Below, one piece after another: positions 51,446 through 60,636 of a DNA stretch of 64,000 bases. Under the pieces are notes generated by a model. That model worked only from the letters and a program-made list of their open reading frames with translations, searched no databases and had not been told where the DNA came from. How positions within the stretch are numbered: the stretch's first letter is position 1; every line of letters starts with the position of its first letter. The stretch comes from Fimbriimonadaceae bacterium (GTDB taxonomy: Bacteria; Armatimonadota; Fimbriimonadia; Fimbriimonadales; Fimbriimonadaceae), in NCBI GenBank assembly GCA_019694835.1, contig JAIBBE010000040.1, positions 62,001 through 126,000 of the forward strand, given 5' to 3'. The position numbers and the translations under genes are program-made.

Positions 51446-52327
51446 TCAAGCTCCCGCGCTGTAGCCTTCCATCTGGCGCTTCATCAGCCGCATCTGCAGG
51501 ATCGCGACGGCGAGGATGACGAGGAGCAGCACGAAGGACTTCGAGGCCGCGATGCCGACAAGGAATTTCTTCCACGCCTCGACATAGATGTGGTACCCGA
51601 CTACGTCGGTGGCGTCGCCAGGGCCGCCTTGGGTCATGACGTAGACGGGGGTGAAGATTTGGAGCGCGCCGATGGTCGAGGTCACGAGGACGAACAACGT
51701 GGTCGGCGCGAGCATCGGGAGGGTGATGTTCCAGAACGAGCGCAGTTTCCCGGCTCCATCGAGTTCGGCGGCCTCATAGAGCGACGCCGGGACTCCGAGC
51801 AGACCTGCAAGAAACAGGACCATTTTCGGCCCCAAACCTACCCAAATCGACATGAACACCAGCGCCCACATCGCCCATGCGGGGTCTTTGAGGAAGTCGG
51901 TCTTGTCGCCGAATCCTACTGACCGCAGCAGCGTATTCAGCAGCCCCGTCTCGGGCAGATAGATGTAGATCCACAGCATCGCGATCGCAACGCCCGAGGC
52001 AATCGCCGGGATGTAGTAGATCGTGCGGAACCACGTCATCCCCTTGAGCTTCTGATTCACCAAGATCGCGATCCCCAGCGCGACCGCCATCCCAAGCGGC
52101 ACGCTGAAGAGCGCATAGCGCAGCGAATTCAGCATCGCGTTCCAGAACAGGGCGTCGTTGAAGCTATACGTGTAGTTGTCCACCCCGACGAACGTACTTT
52201 CGCTCTTGATCAGGTTGACTTTGAAAAACGAGAGGTACAGAGTGTAGAGCAGGGGAAAGAGCGCGAACAGGAAAAGGTGAATCGTCGCGGGGGCGATGAA
52301 CAGGTAGCCGAGACGTTTGCGCTTCAT
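51446..52327 (-). CDS. ABC sugar transporter permease (MalF/UgpA type)
   Basis: 293 residues with six membrane segments: GYLFIAPATIHLFLFALFPLLYTLYLSFF first, and the cytoplasmic EAA loop YEAAELDGAGKLRSFWNITLPML that docks the ATPase. It imports carbohydrates in the CUT1 class, along with a MalG-like partner, an ATPase and a binding protein. None of these is adjacent, so the permease is an orphan in this window. Confidence 0.88.
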   Translation of the reverse strand: MKRKRLGYLFIAPATIHLFLFALFPLLYTLYLSFFKVNLIKSESTFVGVDNYTYSFNDALFWNAMLNSLRYALFSVPLGMAVALGIAILVNQKLKGMTWFRTIYYIPAIASGVAIAMLWIYIYLPETGLLNTLLRSVGFGDKTDFLKDPAWAMWALVFMSIWVGLGPKMVLFLAGLLGVPASLYEAAELDGAGKLRSFWNITLPMLAPTTLFVLVTSTIGALQIFTPVYVMTQGGPGDATDVVGYHIYVEAWKKFLVGIAASKSFVLLLVILAVAILQMRLMKRQMEGYSAGA

Positions 52328-52357
52328 TGCGGCAACACCATGTTACCGGCTGCACGA

Positions 52358-52420
52358 CTCCCCTCTCCTGCGCCCGCAAGGATCTTCGCGTAGGGAAAAC
52401 TCGGCGGCGGAGGAGAGGGG
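52358..52420. repeat. Family B element B4
   Basis: Arms at 52358-52375 (CTCCCCTCTCCTGCGCCC) and 52403-52420 (GGCGGCGGAGGAGAGGGG). Same orientation and asymmetry as B3. It lies between the permease and rpsO. Confidence 0.8.
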
Positions 52421-52469
52421 TTGGGGGACAGGTTCCGCGTCGGGTTCGCAGGCAGGTCCGTATGCGGTT

Positions 52470-52491
52470 GCCGGCAGGATGCCAGCGGTAC
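52470..52491. repeat. Family A single arm A4
   Basis: 22 bp starting GCCGGCAGGATGCC, identical to the right arm of A1. No partner is present. It sits 16 bases beyond the rpsO terminator. Confidence 0.85.
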
Positions 52492-52506
52492 GGGTGCGAT
52501 ACGAAA

Positions 52507-52536
52507 ACAGGGCCACCCGCTAACGGGTGGCCCTGT
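52507..52536 (-). terminator. Terminator of rpsO
   Basis: A perfect 13-bp stem, ACAGGGCCACCCG and CGGGTGGCCCTGT, around a 4-base loop. Read on the minus strand it is followed by TTTTCG. It lies 17 bases after the rpsO stop. Confidence 0.88.
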
Positions 52537-52552
52537 TGATAGGCGGCAAACG

Positions 52553-52834
52553 TCAGCGAGGACGGACTTCGCGGATGCCGAGCTTCTGGATCAGGGCTCG
52601 GTAGCGGGCGATGTCGGTGCGTCGGAGGTAGCCTTCGAGGCGGCGGCGCTTGCCGACGAGCACCATGAGGCCACGGCGAGAGTGAAAATCCTTCTTGTGC
52701 GTGCGAAGGTGATCCGTGATCTGGAGGATGCGGGCCTGCATGATCGCGATCTGCACTTCGGGCGAACCAGTGTCGCCTTCGACGCGGGCATTGTCGAGTA
52801 CGGTTTGAGCTTTAACCTGCTTGTCCAGCGGCAT
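52553..52834 (-). CDS. rpsO: 30S ribosomal protein S15
   Basis: 93 residues from ATG 52834 ([10 protein letters not shown]); an ATG at 52888 adds non-homologous residues. Signatures: [35 protein letters not shown] and [14 protein letters not shown]. It binds 16S rRNA early in 30S assembly. In many bacteria rpsO precedes pnp; here it is monocistronic, bounded by its terminator. Confidence 0.97.
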   Translation of the reverse strand: MPLDKQVKAQTVLDNARVEGDTGSPEVQIAIMQARILQITDHLRTHKKDFHSRRGLMVLVGKRRRLEGYLRRTDIARYRALIQKLGIREVRPR

Positions 52835-53022
52835 ATTATTCGTGTTCCAAAACGTGTGAGTCCAGGCGGGCGCGGTCCAACTCGACACCTCGTCTAGCCG
52901 AAAGAGGATACCACAATCGCTTTCTCGCCAACAGAATCACGCGAAACCGCCGATAATCTTCCCTAGAACCGGTCCGACCGGTCATAATTCGGGGGAACGT
53001 GCCGCCAGGAAGGCTGCGCGAA

Positions 53023-53736
53023 ATGGAGACGCATCACGTGATCATCAGAAACTTGACGATTCTCGCACTCGCTGGAGCGAGCCTTGCCGCACTCGCCACG
53101 GACGACTCGGGGCGCACGACCTACAAGAACGTCCCCACGTTCACCTTGAGCATGCCGATCAACCAGGGCAGCTTCATGGTCACGCGCGGCGGGAAGGAGT
53201 TCACGCCGAAGGTCGGCGCACCCTTGATGGCGGGCGACAAGGTGATGAACAGCTCCGCGACGCCGCTTCTCCTCGAAGTGCGCTCAGCCGGCGGCTACCT
53301 GTGCGGTTCGATCTATCTGATCGACTCGACCGGCGTCACGCTCGGCCAGGTCGGCATGGCGGGTGGCAACTGGGGCATCGGGCTGACGCTCGACTACGGC
53401 ACCATCGACGCCAGCCTGGACACCATGCGTTATGGTCTCGTCGTCCAGTCAGCGGGCTGCACGATCACCCCGACGGGGGCTCACGTGATGATTGAGCGAT
53501 CGTCGGCTCTCGACAACGCGATGACGGTGATCACGCCGGTCGAAGGCACCGCGACAGTGGTCCGACCCGGGCCTTACAAGCGCTACTATCCGGTCGATTA
53601 TCTCGTCAATCCCGGGCAGCAGCTTCGATTCCAGAATTTCGAAGTCCGCACTCCCCGCGGATTCTACGAGAAGGTCACCCTGGGTTCCAAGATGGTCAAG
53701 CGTCAGGCCGATATCATGTCGGACCGGGGCAACTAG
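53023..53736 (+). CDS. Secreted FecR-like beta protein, 237 aa
   Basis: From ATG 53023, with AGGAAGG 9 bases upstream and a CATAAT box at about 52982. A signal peptide (VIIRNLTILALAGASLAALA) is followed by a beta-rich domain with GSFMVTRGGKEFTPKVGAPL and AGDKVMNSSATPLLLEV, which resemble FecR/prepilin-like sandwich strands. VEGTATVVRPGPYKR continues. No TM segment. It precedes a related gene by 33 bases; together they look like a paralogous pair. Confidence 0.68.
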   Translation: METHHVIIRNLTILALAGASLAALATDDSGRTTYKNVPTFTLSMPINQGSFMVTRGGKEFTPKVGAPLMAGDKVMNSSATPLLLEVRSAGGYLCGSIYLIDSTGVTLGQVGMAGGNWGIGLTLDYGTIDASLDTMRYGLVVQSAGCTITPTGAHVMIERSSALDNAMTVITPVEGTATVVRPGPYKRYYPVDYLVNPGQQLRFQNFEVRTPRGFYEKVTLGSKMVKRQADIMSDRGN

Positions 53737-53769
53737 GGTAAAACGAGGCAAGAACTAGGAGGGTTTGCA

Positions 53770-54423
53770 GTGATCAAGAGGATGTGCATGATCGGATTAG
53801 CCTCGCTCGTGGTGGCGGGCGGCTATTCACAAAGCTCGGATGCCCAGAAAATGGGAATTCCGACCATTCACGTGCCCAACGCGCCACGGGTGGCGAAGCT
53901 GGTGCGTGGCGGTACCGCGTCTGATCTCCAGAACGGGGCCGTGCTTCAGACCGGCGACAAACTCGACAACTACGGCGGCGCCGATATCGACGTCATGATC
54001 GACGGCCTCGGCATGATCCGAGTCAAACCCAAAAGCGTGATCAGTCTCCTCACGACTCCTAAGCCCAACGCACGGATGATCGTGATTCTCGAAAAAGGCT
54101 CGATGATGTGCTGGGCCAAGTACAACCCGACTCAGTACAAGTTCATCGCCACTTCTGGCCCCGTTTCCCTCCAGATGACTTCCGGCCAGGGCACGAGCTT
54201 CATGATGAAGACCACGCGTCAGCCTCTCAAGCAGCCGAACTTGGTCACCGTGCTTTGCGGGACGGGCAGCGTCCGGGTTTCGATGCCCGAACCCGAGTCC
54301 AGCGCGTGGGTGATGCCCGGCCAGATCTTGACCGTTGATACTCGCAGTGCCGTCGGTCAAGCGGGCAAGCCGAACGATTACGAGAAGAAGGACCTGCGCG
54401 AACTCCGCCAGAGCCCGTTCTAA
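53770..54423 (+). CDS. Secreted FecR-like beta protein, 217 aa
   Basis: GTG start at 53770 with AGGAGGG 8 bases upstream. The signal peptide is CMIGLASLVVAGGYSQ. The FecR-type domain reads AKLVRGGTASDLQNGAVLQT, GDKLDNYGGADIDVMIDGLG and IVILEKGSMMCWAKYN, and the second half repeats PVSLQMTSGQGTSFMM and LCGTGSVRVSMP. It is probably coexpressed with the previous gene. No anti-sigma partner is adjacent. A terminator follows. Confidence 0.7.
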   Translation: MIKRMCMIGLASLVVAGGYSQSSDAQKMGIPTIHVPNAPRVAKLVRGGTASDLQNGAVLQTGDKLDNYGGADIDVMIDGLGMIRVKPKSVISLLTTPKPNARMIVILEKGSMMCWAKYNPTQYKFIATSGPVSLQMTSGQGTSFMMKTTRQPLKQPNLVTVLCGTGSVRVSMPEPESSAWVMPGQILTVDTRSAVGQAGKPNDYEKKDLRELRQSPF

Positions 54424-54441
54424 GCAAGTCGCCTCCCGAGA

Positions 54442-54464
54442 GTCCGGTGCCGATGGCACCGGAC
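54442..54464. terminator. Terminator after the FecR-like pair
   Basis: A perfect 10-bp stem GTCCGGTGCC and GGCACCGGAC with a GAT loop, followed by TTTCGTTGTTT. It also faces the end of the convergent yjfF gene. Confidence 0.88.
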
Positions 54465-54473
54465 TTTCGTTGT

Positions 54474-55448
54474 TTATGACCGGTCGAGCGAGCGCTGAAT
54501 CACCTTCTGGAGCAGGACGAAGGCCAGCAGCAGAACGCCAATGAAGATCTTCGTCCACCACGAACTCAGCGTCCCCTGGAACGTAATCGCGGTCTGGATC
54601 ATCCCGAGGATCAGAACTCCCAGGAACGAGCCGAAGACGGAGCCGTAGCCGCCGCTGAGGAGCGTTCCGCCGATCACCACGGCGGCAATGGCGTCCAGTT
54701 CCATCCCGGTGCCCGATATGGCGTTGCCGGACGACGTGTAAAGGGCGTAGACGATGCCCGCCAGCGCCGCACAGAAGCCGCTTAGGGCGTAGATCGCAAC
54801 CTGAGTCCGCGCGACGGGAAGGCCCATCAGCACCGCCGAACCCTCGCTTCCGCCAATCGCGTAAACGGTCCTCCCAAACCGGGTCTGACGCGCCACTACG
54901 ATGCCTGCCACGAGCACGAGGAGGAAGATCAGTGACACCAGCGGCAGCGAAGCCCCAGAAACGACCCCGATCTTAAAGCGCGTCAGATCGGTGAACCAAG
55001 GATGCGCAATCTGGACCGATTCCTTGCTCACCCATAACCCGATGCCCCGGCACAGAAACAGGCCAACCAGGGTGACGAGAAAGGGAGGCAGCCGATAAGC
55101 CTGAATCAGATAGCCTTGACCCAAGCCAAGAACCAGCCCGAACCCAAGGACGGCCAAACAACCCAACGCAGGATGCCAATGGAGTTTTTGGATCATCACC
55201 GCCAGCATGATTCCGGTGCACCCGACCACCGAGCCAACCGAAAGATCGATGCCGCCGGAGAGGATCACGAACGTCAGCCCTACCGCGATAATGCCGAGAT
55301 AGGCATTGTCGGAAAGGAAATTGAAAAAGACTCGCGCGGAGAAAAAGCCCTGAAACTGGGTGCCCGCGATGATGTAGAGCGCGATGGCGACGCCGAACGT
55401 TGCGAGGACGGGAAGGCGGTCCTGGGTGAAGACGGCGCGCAGGTTCAC
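54474..55448 (-). CDS. yjfF: Sugar ABC transporter permease YjfF
   Basis: 324 residues from GTG 55448. The RbsC-like fold is very close to E. coli YjfF: DNAYLGIIAVGLTFVILSGG, IDLSVGSVVG, MELDAIAAVVIGGTLLSGG and the ending GTLSSWWTKIFIGVLLL. In E. coli YtfQRT-YjfF imports galactofuranose. The ATG at 55556 would add residues encoded by the family C palindrome and is rejected. Third gene of the operon, separated from ytfT by that palindrome. Confidence 0.88.
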   Translation of the reverse strand: MNLRAVFTQDRLPVLATFGVAIALYIIAGTQFQGFFSARVFFNFLSDNAYLGIIAVGLTFVILSGGIDLSVGSVVGCTGIMLAVMIQKLHWHPALGCLAVLGFGLVLGLGQGYLIQAYRLPPFLVTLVGLFLCRGIGLWVSKESVQIAHPWFTDLTRFKIGVVSGASLPLVSLIFLLVLVAGIVVARQTRFGRTVYAIGGSEGSAVLMGLPVARTQVAIYALSGFCAALAGIVYALYTSSGNAISGTGMELDAIAAVVIGGTLLSGGYGSVFGSFLGVLILGMIQTAITFQGTLSSWWTKIFIGVLLLAFVLLQKVIQRSLDRS

Positions 55449-55475
55449 CGTAGGACTCCTGGGATCCCAGGTTGC

Positions 55476-55573
55476 GTGGCCGGGGTGATGAATTGTGCAC
55501 CCCGGCTCTTCCAAATACCGAAGGATGCCATCAAGTGGCAGAACCGGGGTGCACAATTCATCACCCCGGCCAC
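55476..55573. repeat. Family C palindrome C2
   Basis: Perfect 30-bp arms at 55476-55505 and 55544-55573, starting GTGGCCGGGGTGATG, with a 38-base loop. Each arm is itself an inner hairpin (CCGGGGTG and CACCCCGG). It lies within the ytfT-yjfF operon, so the mRNA can form a large stem. A copy of the arm is inside imuB at 3256. Confidence 0.92.
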
Positions 55574-55604
55574 CCTTTGGGCTGAACCATCGTCAAGGAA
55601 CGAG

Positions 55605-56630
55605 CTAACCAAAGGTTCGCCCTCCTTCCACAGGAGCCTCCTTCGCCGAGCGCTCACGCAAGACCGGTGATTGCAACAGGCAGACGACGATCACCACGAC
55701 TGCCTTCAGCACCAGCGTCGCCTCCGGCGAAATGCCGCGAGTGAGGATCGTCGTGGTCAGGGTTTGCATCAGCAGGGCACCGATGACGGAACCGATAAGC
55801 GAGAAACGTCCGCCGGTCATGGCGGTGCCACCGATGCACACGGCGAGGATGGCGTCGAGTTCGAGGTAAAGGCCGAGATTGTTGGCGTCCGCCCCCTTGA
55901 TGTCGGCGGTTCCGATCAGTCCAGCCCATCCCGCACATAGGGCGCAAATCGTATAAACCAGTATCTTCACGGCTCGGGCATCGATGCCGCAGATTTGGGC
56001 GGCGCGGGCGTTGTTGCCAGTGGCCTCGACGTAAGTTCCGAGCGCCAGTCCGCGAAACAGAAACGCGACCACGCCAAGCGTAAGAAGAAAAATCCAGACG
56101 GGCATCGGGAAGCCCAACCAGGCACCCCTGCCGAGCGAGGCGAACTCGTTGTTCGTGAAGATCACGATCTGTCCGTCGGTCAGAAGTTGGGCCACCCCTC
56201 GCCCGGCGACCATCAGCAGCAAGGTCGCGACAATCGGCTGCAGCCCAAGAAACCCGACAAGGAAGCCATTGAAGAGGCCGCAGACCAGCGCGAAACCGAG
56301 GGAAACCAGGAGGATCAGTGGCACCGAGCCATGAACCGGGATCGAATTGAGGATGCACCCCTCCGGACGCGCAATGAGACAAGCCGCAACCGCTCCCGCA
56401 ATCGCCATGACGGCGCCAACCGAGAGGTCGACGCCTCCCGTCGCGATCACCAACGTCATCCCGATCGAGAGCAGCAGCACGGGGACGGCGCGATTCAAGA
56501 CGTCGATCAGACTGCCAAATAGTCGTCCGTCGCGTATCTCGATGGCGAAGAAGCCGGGCGTAAGAATGAGATTGAAAAGTAAGACCGCCGCAAGCGCCAC
56601 CAGCGGCCAGATGAAGGTGCTGCGCTTCAT
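55605..56630 (-). CDS. ytfT: Sugar ABC transporter permease YtfT
   Basis: 341 residues, ATG 56630. RbsC-like permease with RAVPVLLLSIGMTLVIATGG, VDLSVGAVMAIAGAV and ADIKGADANNLGLYLELDAI, closely matching E. coli YtfT. It pairs with YjfF to form the membrane channel of a CUT2-class importer. Its ATG overlaps the ATPase stop by 4 bp. The binding protein YtfQ is not in the window. Confidence 0.9.
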   Translation of the reverse strand: MKRSTFIWPLVALAAVLLFNLILTPGFFAIEIRDGRLFGSLIDVLNRAVPVLLLSIGMTLVIATGGVDLSVGAVMAIAGAVAACLIARPEGCILNSIPVHGSVPLILLVSLGFALVCGLFNGFLVGFLGLQPIVATLLLMVAGRGVAQLLTDGQIVIFTNNEFASLGRGAWLGFPMPVWIFLLTLGVVAFLFRGLALGTYVEATGNNARAAQICGIDARAVKILVYTICALCAGWAGLIGTADIKGADANNLGLYLELDAILAVCIGGTAMTGGRFSLIGSVIGALLMQTLTTTILTRGISPEATLVLKAVVVIVVCLLQSPVLRERSAKEAPVEGGRTFG

Positions 56631-58120
56631 CCCGCAATCGCCTCAAGGGCATTGGCTTCGGACTTGTCGACGCCCTCCAGCATCGCCACCATCTTCCGGT
56701 CGCGAAGGATCGCCACTTTGGTGCTCCACCGCACGACTTCGTCGAGTTCGCTGGACACGAAGCCGAACGCCATGCCTGACTCACGTAAACTCTCGACGAG
56801 TCCCTCTATTTCGAACTTCGCGCCGACATCGATGCCCCGTGTCGGCTCGTCAAGGAGCAGGAGCTTGGGATTGGCAGCGAGCCAGCGGGCAAGGATGACC
56901 TTCTGCTGATTGCCGCCGCTCAATAGCCGGATCGGCTTGTCGGGGTCCGAGGTGGCGATGGCGAGTTTGGCAATGTAGTCGTCCCCGAGGCGATTGCCCA
57001 TGGCCGCACCGATCTTGCGCCACCATCCGCGACGAATCTGAGCGACGATGAGCAGGTTTTCGCGAACGCTCAAATCGGCGAAAATGCCCTCGGCTTTCCG
57101 GTCTTCGGGGCAAAACCCCATGGCCCGGCGCGGAGGCCCTTGGAGTGTCCCTCGATCAGAGTGGTCCAAGCCGTACAGCAGTCTAAGAACTTCTGTTCGG
57201 CCCGAACCAAGCAACCCTCCTAACCCGAGGACTTCTCCGGGTGCGAGGGTGAGGGTGACGTCTTGAACGGAACGCCTGCGGCCCGCGTTGCTGGCGCGGA
57301 TCAAGGGGGCTGATGCATGTGTCGGACTGAAGTCCTCGGACCCCGAGGCGGACTGAAGTCCGCGCTCCGTCGAATCCGACTGTCCCACGAGCGTCGCGGC
57401 ATCTCGCCCGATCATGGCGCTGACGAGGTCGCGCCTCTGGAGATCGGCGGCGGCGTACGTGCCCACCAACGACCCGTTTCGGAGGATGGTGATGCGGTCG
57501 GAAACCTCATAGACTTGGTCTAGAAAGTGGGTGACAAACACGATCCCGATTCCGGTTTCGCGCAATCGTCGGAGGACCTCAAACAACCGCACGACCTCGT
57601 CGCGATCGAGGCTTGAGGTGGGTTCATCGAGGATGAGGATCTTGGCGGACACGTCGAGGGCACGTGCCAGGGCGACCATTTGCTGAATCGCGATCGACTG
57701 CGAACCGAGCGAAGCTCGGACATCGAGCTCAAGACCAAGGCGGGCGAGGGCTGCGCGTGCCCGCTCCCGGACCTCGCCCCACTGGATGCCAAACGGCCCC
57801 CGCGATTCTCGCCCCAGGCAGACATTCTCGGCGATCGACAGGTTCGGCGCGAGATTGACTTCCTGGTAAACGGTGCTGATTCCCAGGTTCACCGCATCAA
57901 GAGGTGAGCGCGGGTGGATCGGTTCACCATTGAGAAGAACTTCGCCTCCGTCAGGCGAGTAGACGCCGGTGAGCACCTTGATCAGAGTGCTCTTTCCGGC
58001 CCCGTTCTCGCCCATCAGAGCGTGGATTTCCCCGGCTTGCACGGCGAAATCCACCCCGTCCAGCGCAACGACACCCGGGAAACGCTTTTCCAATCCTCGG
58101 GCAACGAGCAGGTCGGACAT
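56627..58120 (-). CDS. ytfR: Sugar ABC transporter ATPase YtfR
   Basis: 497 residues with two ABC domains. The first has Walker A GENGAGKSTLIKVL and LILDEPTSSLDRDEV; the second has a degenerate Walker A (GLGGLLGSGRTEVLRLLYGL) and ABC signature LSGGNQQKVILARWL, then LLLLDEPTRGIDVGAKFEI. This asymmetry is typical of RbsA/MglA/YtfR. It energises uptake with YtfT and YjfF. The gene starts one base after the GH2 gene stop region (58120 next to 58121), so the whole cluster is probably one operon. Confidence 0.92.
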   Translation of the reverse strand: MSDLLVARGLEKRFPGVVALDGVDFAVQAGEIHALMGENGAGKSTLIKVLTGVYSPDGGEVLLNGEPIHPRSPLDAVNLGISTVYQEVNLAPNLSIAENVCLGRESRGPFGIQWGEVRERARAALARLGLELDVRASLGSQSIAIQQMVALARALDVSAKILILDEPTSSLDRDEVVRLFEVLRRLRETGIGIVFVTHFLDQVYEVSDRITILRNGSLVGTYAAADLQRRDLVSAMIGRDAATLVGQSDSTERGLQSASGSEDFSPTHASAPLIRASNAGRRRSVQDVTLTLAPGEVLGLGGLLGSGRTEVLRLLYGLDHSDRGTLQGPPRRAMGFCPEDRKAEGIFADLSVRENLLIVAQIRRGWWRKIGAAMGNRLGDDYIAKLAIATSDPDKPIRLLSGGNQQKVILARWLAANPKLLLLDEPTRGIDVGAKFEIEGLVESLRESGMAFGFVSSELDEVVRWSTKVAILRDRKMVAMLEGVDKSEANALEAIAG

Positions 58121-60387
58121 TTACTTCTTGGCGGCGAGGAGCAAGGCGAGGTCGATGAACTGGCCGCCGGTATCTTGGTGGCAGTGCACGGCAATCAGGT
58201 TCGATCCCTTCTTCAAGGCCTTCCGGACAGCGTCGGTGATGTCCATGCCCTCATAGCCGTCATTCCAGCCGCCACGCGCTGAGCGCCAGACTTCAGTCCC
58301 GTTGATGAAGACCTCGATAGCGTTGTCGAAGTGGATCGCGAGCAGCGCCTGGTCGAACGACTTGCCATCCCAATCGAACGCTTGCCTCAACCAGATGTCG
58401 GATGTCTTCCACTCGGTTTGGATGTCCTTTTCGTAACCCTCTTTGTTGCCGAATCCTCCCGGTGCTGACTTCCATTTGCTGTCGTCAAACGTAGCCTGGT
58501 TCCAGGTCGCTGCCGGTTGCTGTGTCGTCGACCGCCAGGGCTTCGCCAGCCCGGAATCGCGCGCCGAGCCGACGAGGACGGCGAAGTCCATGACCGGCAT
58601 GGCGCTAAGGGGCGGAGAACCCTTCTCGTATGCGGCTGGACGCCCGAGGATCGCTTTGAGCTTCGCTTGGTCGAATTTAGGCTTTCGGTCGAACTGGAAA
58701 ATGCCGTTGCGCTCCTGTTCAACGTCGGTGAGTTGTGTATAGCAATAGCCGAACATGTTGGCGTTATCGGTGAGAGCAGAGACCAATCCGTCCAGGCGAG
58801 CATAGAACTCGTCAAGGGTCTTGGGCGGATTTCCATATCCCCAACCGGTGCCGGTGTTCCAGCCAATGCCCCCAAACTCGCTGATCATGAACGGCAGGTT
58901 GCGCGACGCCGACGAACAGTAGCGAGTGGGCAGGTCGAAGCCCTGGCCGAAATACTTGATCCAGCGCTCACGGAAGCTGGCCGGATTCTGGTCGTAGTCG
59001 TGCGCGTCCATGACCTCGGCCTCGGGCAGGCTGTGGGTCCAGCCGCTGGTATCGATGACGGGCCGCGACGGGTCGAGTTGCCAGGTCATGCGGACCACGC
59101 TGTTTTGAAGTGGCCCCGCTTCCGGTGGCGTTTCGTTGAACGGGCACCAGCCGATGATCGAAGGGTGATTGCGGTCGCGGGCGACGATCGCGTTCCACTC
59201 TTCCATCACGGGCCGTTCGCCGCGCGCGTCTTTGTTGTTCATCCCATAGTTCGGGAACTCGCCCCACACGAGGTATCCGAGTTTGTCCGCCCAGTACAGG
59301 AAGCGCGGCTCGAAGACCTTCTGGTGAAGCCGGGCTCCGTTAAACCCTACCGCCATAGACATAGCGATATCGCCCTTGAGTGCTTGGTCCGACGGCGCGG
59401 TCCACACGCCGTCGGGGTAGAAGCCCTGATCGAGTACGAGGCGCTGGAAGACCGGCTTGTTGTTGAGGAGAATGCGTCGGCCGTCGATGCTGACTTTACG
59501 CATCCCGGCATAGCTCTTGACCTCGTCGATGACCTTGCCTTCTTGCAGCACCTGAATCGTGAAGTCGTAAAGGAAGGGATCACGCGGGCTCCAGGCTCGC
59601 GACATGCCGACGGGCAGGATGGCGATCGCATCGCGCCGCTCGGCCGGAATCACGCTTTCGGCGACCTTCTTTCCCTCGGCTTCGCAAAGGACTCTGACCG
59701 TCATCCCCTTGGTTGCCCCGTCAACACCCACCGTAACCTGAAATCGGTCGGCATCGTAGTCCGGCTCGATGCGCAGATCTTTCGTGTAGGCGGTGCCAAC
59801 CCGTTCCAGCCAGACGGTCTGCCAAATGCCGGTGGTGCGCGTGTAGAAGATGCCTTCGCTCTGCGGCGTTCGCGCCTGCTTGCCGAGGGCTTGGATGCCG
59901 CTCAGCGTGTCGTCCAGAGCGTGAATGATGAGCGTGTTCTCGCCCGCTTTCAGGTAGCGAGAGATATCGAAGCCGAATGCGACGTTGCCACCGACATGCT
60001 CTCCGACCCGTTCGCCATTGACCCAAACGGTCGTGTGCCAATCGCATGCGCCGATGTGCAAGATCGTCCGCTCGCTGCGCCAGGAAGCCGGAATCTCAAA
60101 CGACCGGCGGTACCAGACGTTCTTGACGAACCCCGTCCGTCCGAGGCCGCTCAGCTTGCTTTCGCGGCAGAACGGCACGACGATCTTGTCCGGATAGGTG
60201 GACTTGGTCAGGAAAGACTGGTCTTTGCCATCATCGGTCTCTCCAAACTCCCATGTCCCGTTCAAATTTATCCAGTCCGAACGCAGAAGATCGGGGCGAG
60301 GGTGCTCGGGTCGCGGCACCTCAGCCAACGCAACACCCACCAACGACAAGGCAACGAACGAAACCAGGCACTGAGCAATCCACCTCA
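58121..60387 (-). CDS. Secreted glycoside hydrolase family 2 (beta-galactosidase/glucuronidase type)
   Basis: 755 residues from GTG 60387 with a signal peptide (WIAQCLVSFVALSLVGVALA). Order: jelly-roll (SDWINLNGTWEFG, HIGACDWHTTVWVNG), Ig-like region, catalytic barrel with IIGWCPFNETPP (acid/base in NE) and FMISEFGGIGWN (nucleophile Glu), and a C-terminal carbohydrate-binding module starting near RSTTQQPAATWNQATFDDSKW. It cleaves beta-linked sugars outside the cytoplasm; the adjacent YtfR-T-YjfF importer likely takes up the product. The ATG at 60562 is rejected because its extension is repeat-encoded. Confidence 0.9.
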
Positions 60388-60425
60388 CGCCTGGGGTTTT
60401 ACCTAGTGGGAACGGTGCCCCGTCT

Positions 60426-60590
60426 GTACCGCTGGCAACTTGCCGGCATCCGGTAGACGTGTATTGGCAGGTTCTCGCCGCGACCTCCCCCCCGACCCCT
60501 CTCCTCCGCCACCAAGACTTACCGTTGCCTCTGGCTTTAGGGGCGCAGGAGAGGGGAGCCAAAGTACCGCCGGCAGGTTGCCAGCGGTAC
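60426..60590. repeat. Composite element: family A arms (A5) enclosing a family B palindrome (B5)
   Basis: Family A arms, 22 bp each, at 60426-60447 and 60569-60590, with core AACTTG and perfect complementarity. Between them is a family B palindrome with arms at 60496-60510 and 60541-60556. A nested element. It separates the divergent GH2 and DUF1579 genes and must hold or flank both promoters. Confidence 0.9.
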
Positions 60591-60636
60591 GTCGGAACGA
60601 CGGCGACGCAACCGATTTCGCCCGTGGGGCATAGTA

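Noticed and set aside
55449..55556. N-terminal extension of YjfF
   Set aside because: It is encoded by the family C palindrome and does not match the YjfF N-terminus, which begins at GTG 55448.
58517..60406. 629-codon open frame on the plus strand opposite the GH2 gene
   Set aside because: It is the antisense of a gene with intact GH2 motifs; long antisense frames are common in GC-rich DNA and it has no recognisable domain.
60388..60562. N-terminal extension of the GH2 enzyme
   Set aside because: Encoded by the A5/B5 repeat and precedes a clear signal peptide starting at GTG 60387.
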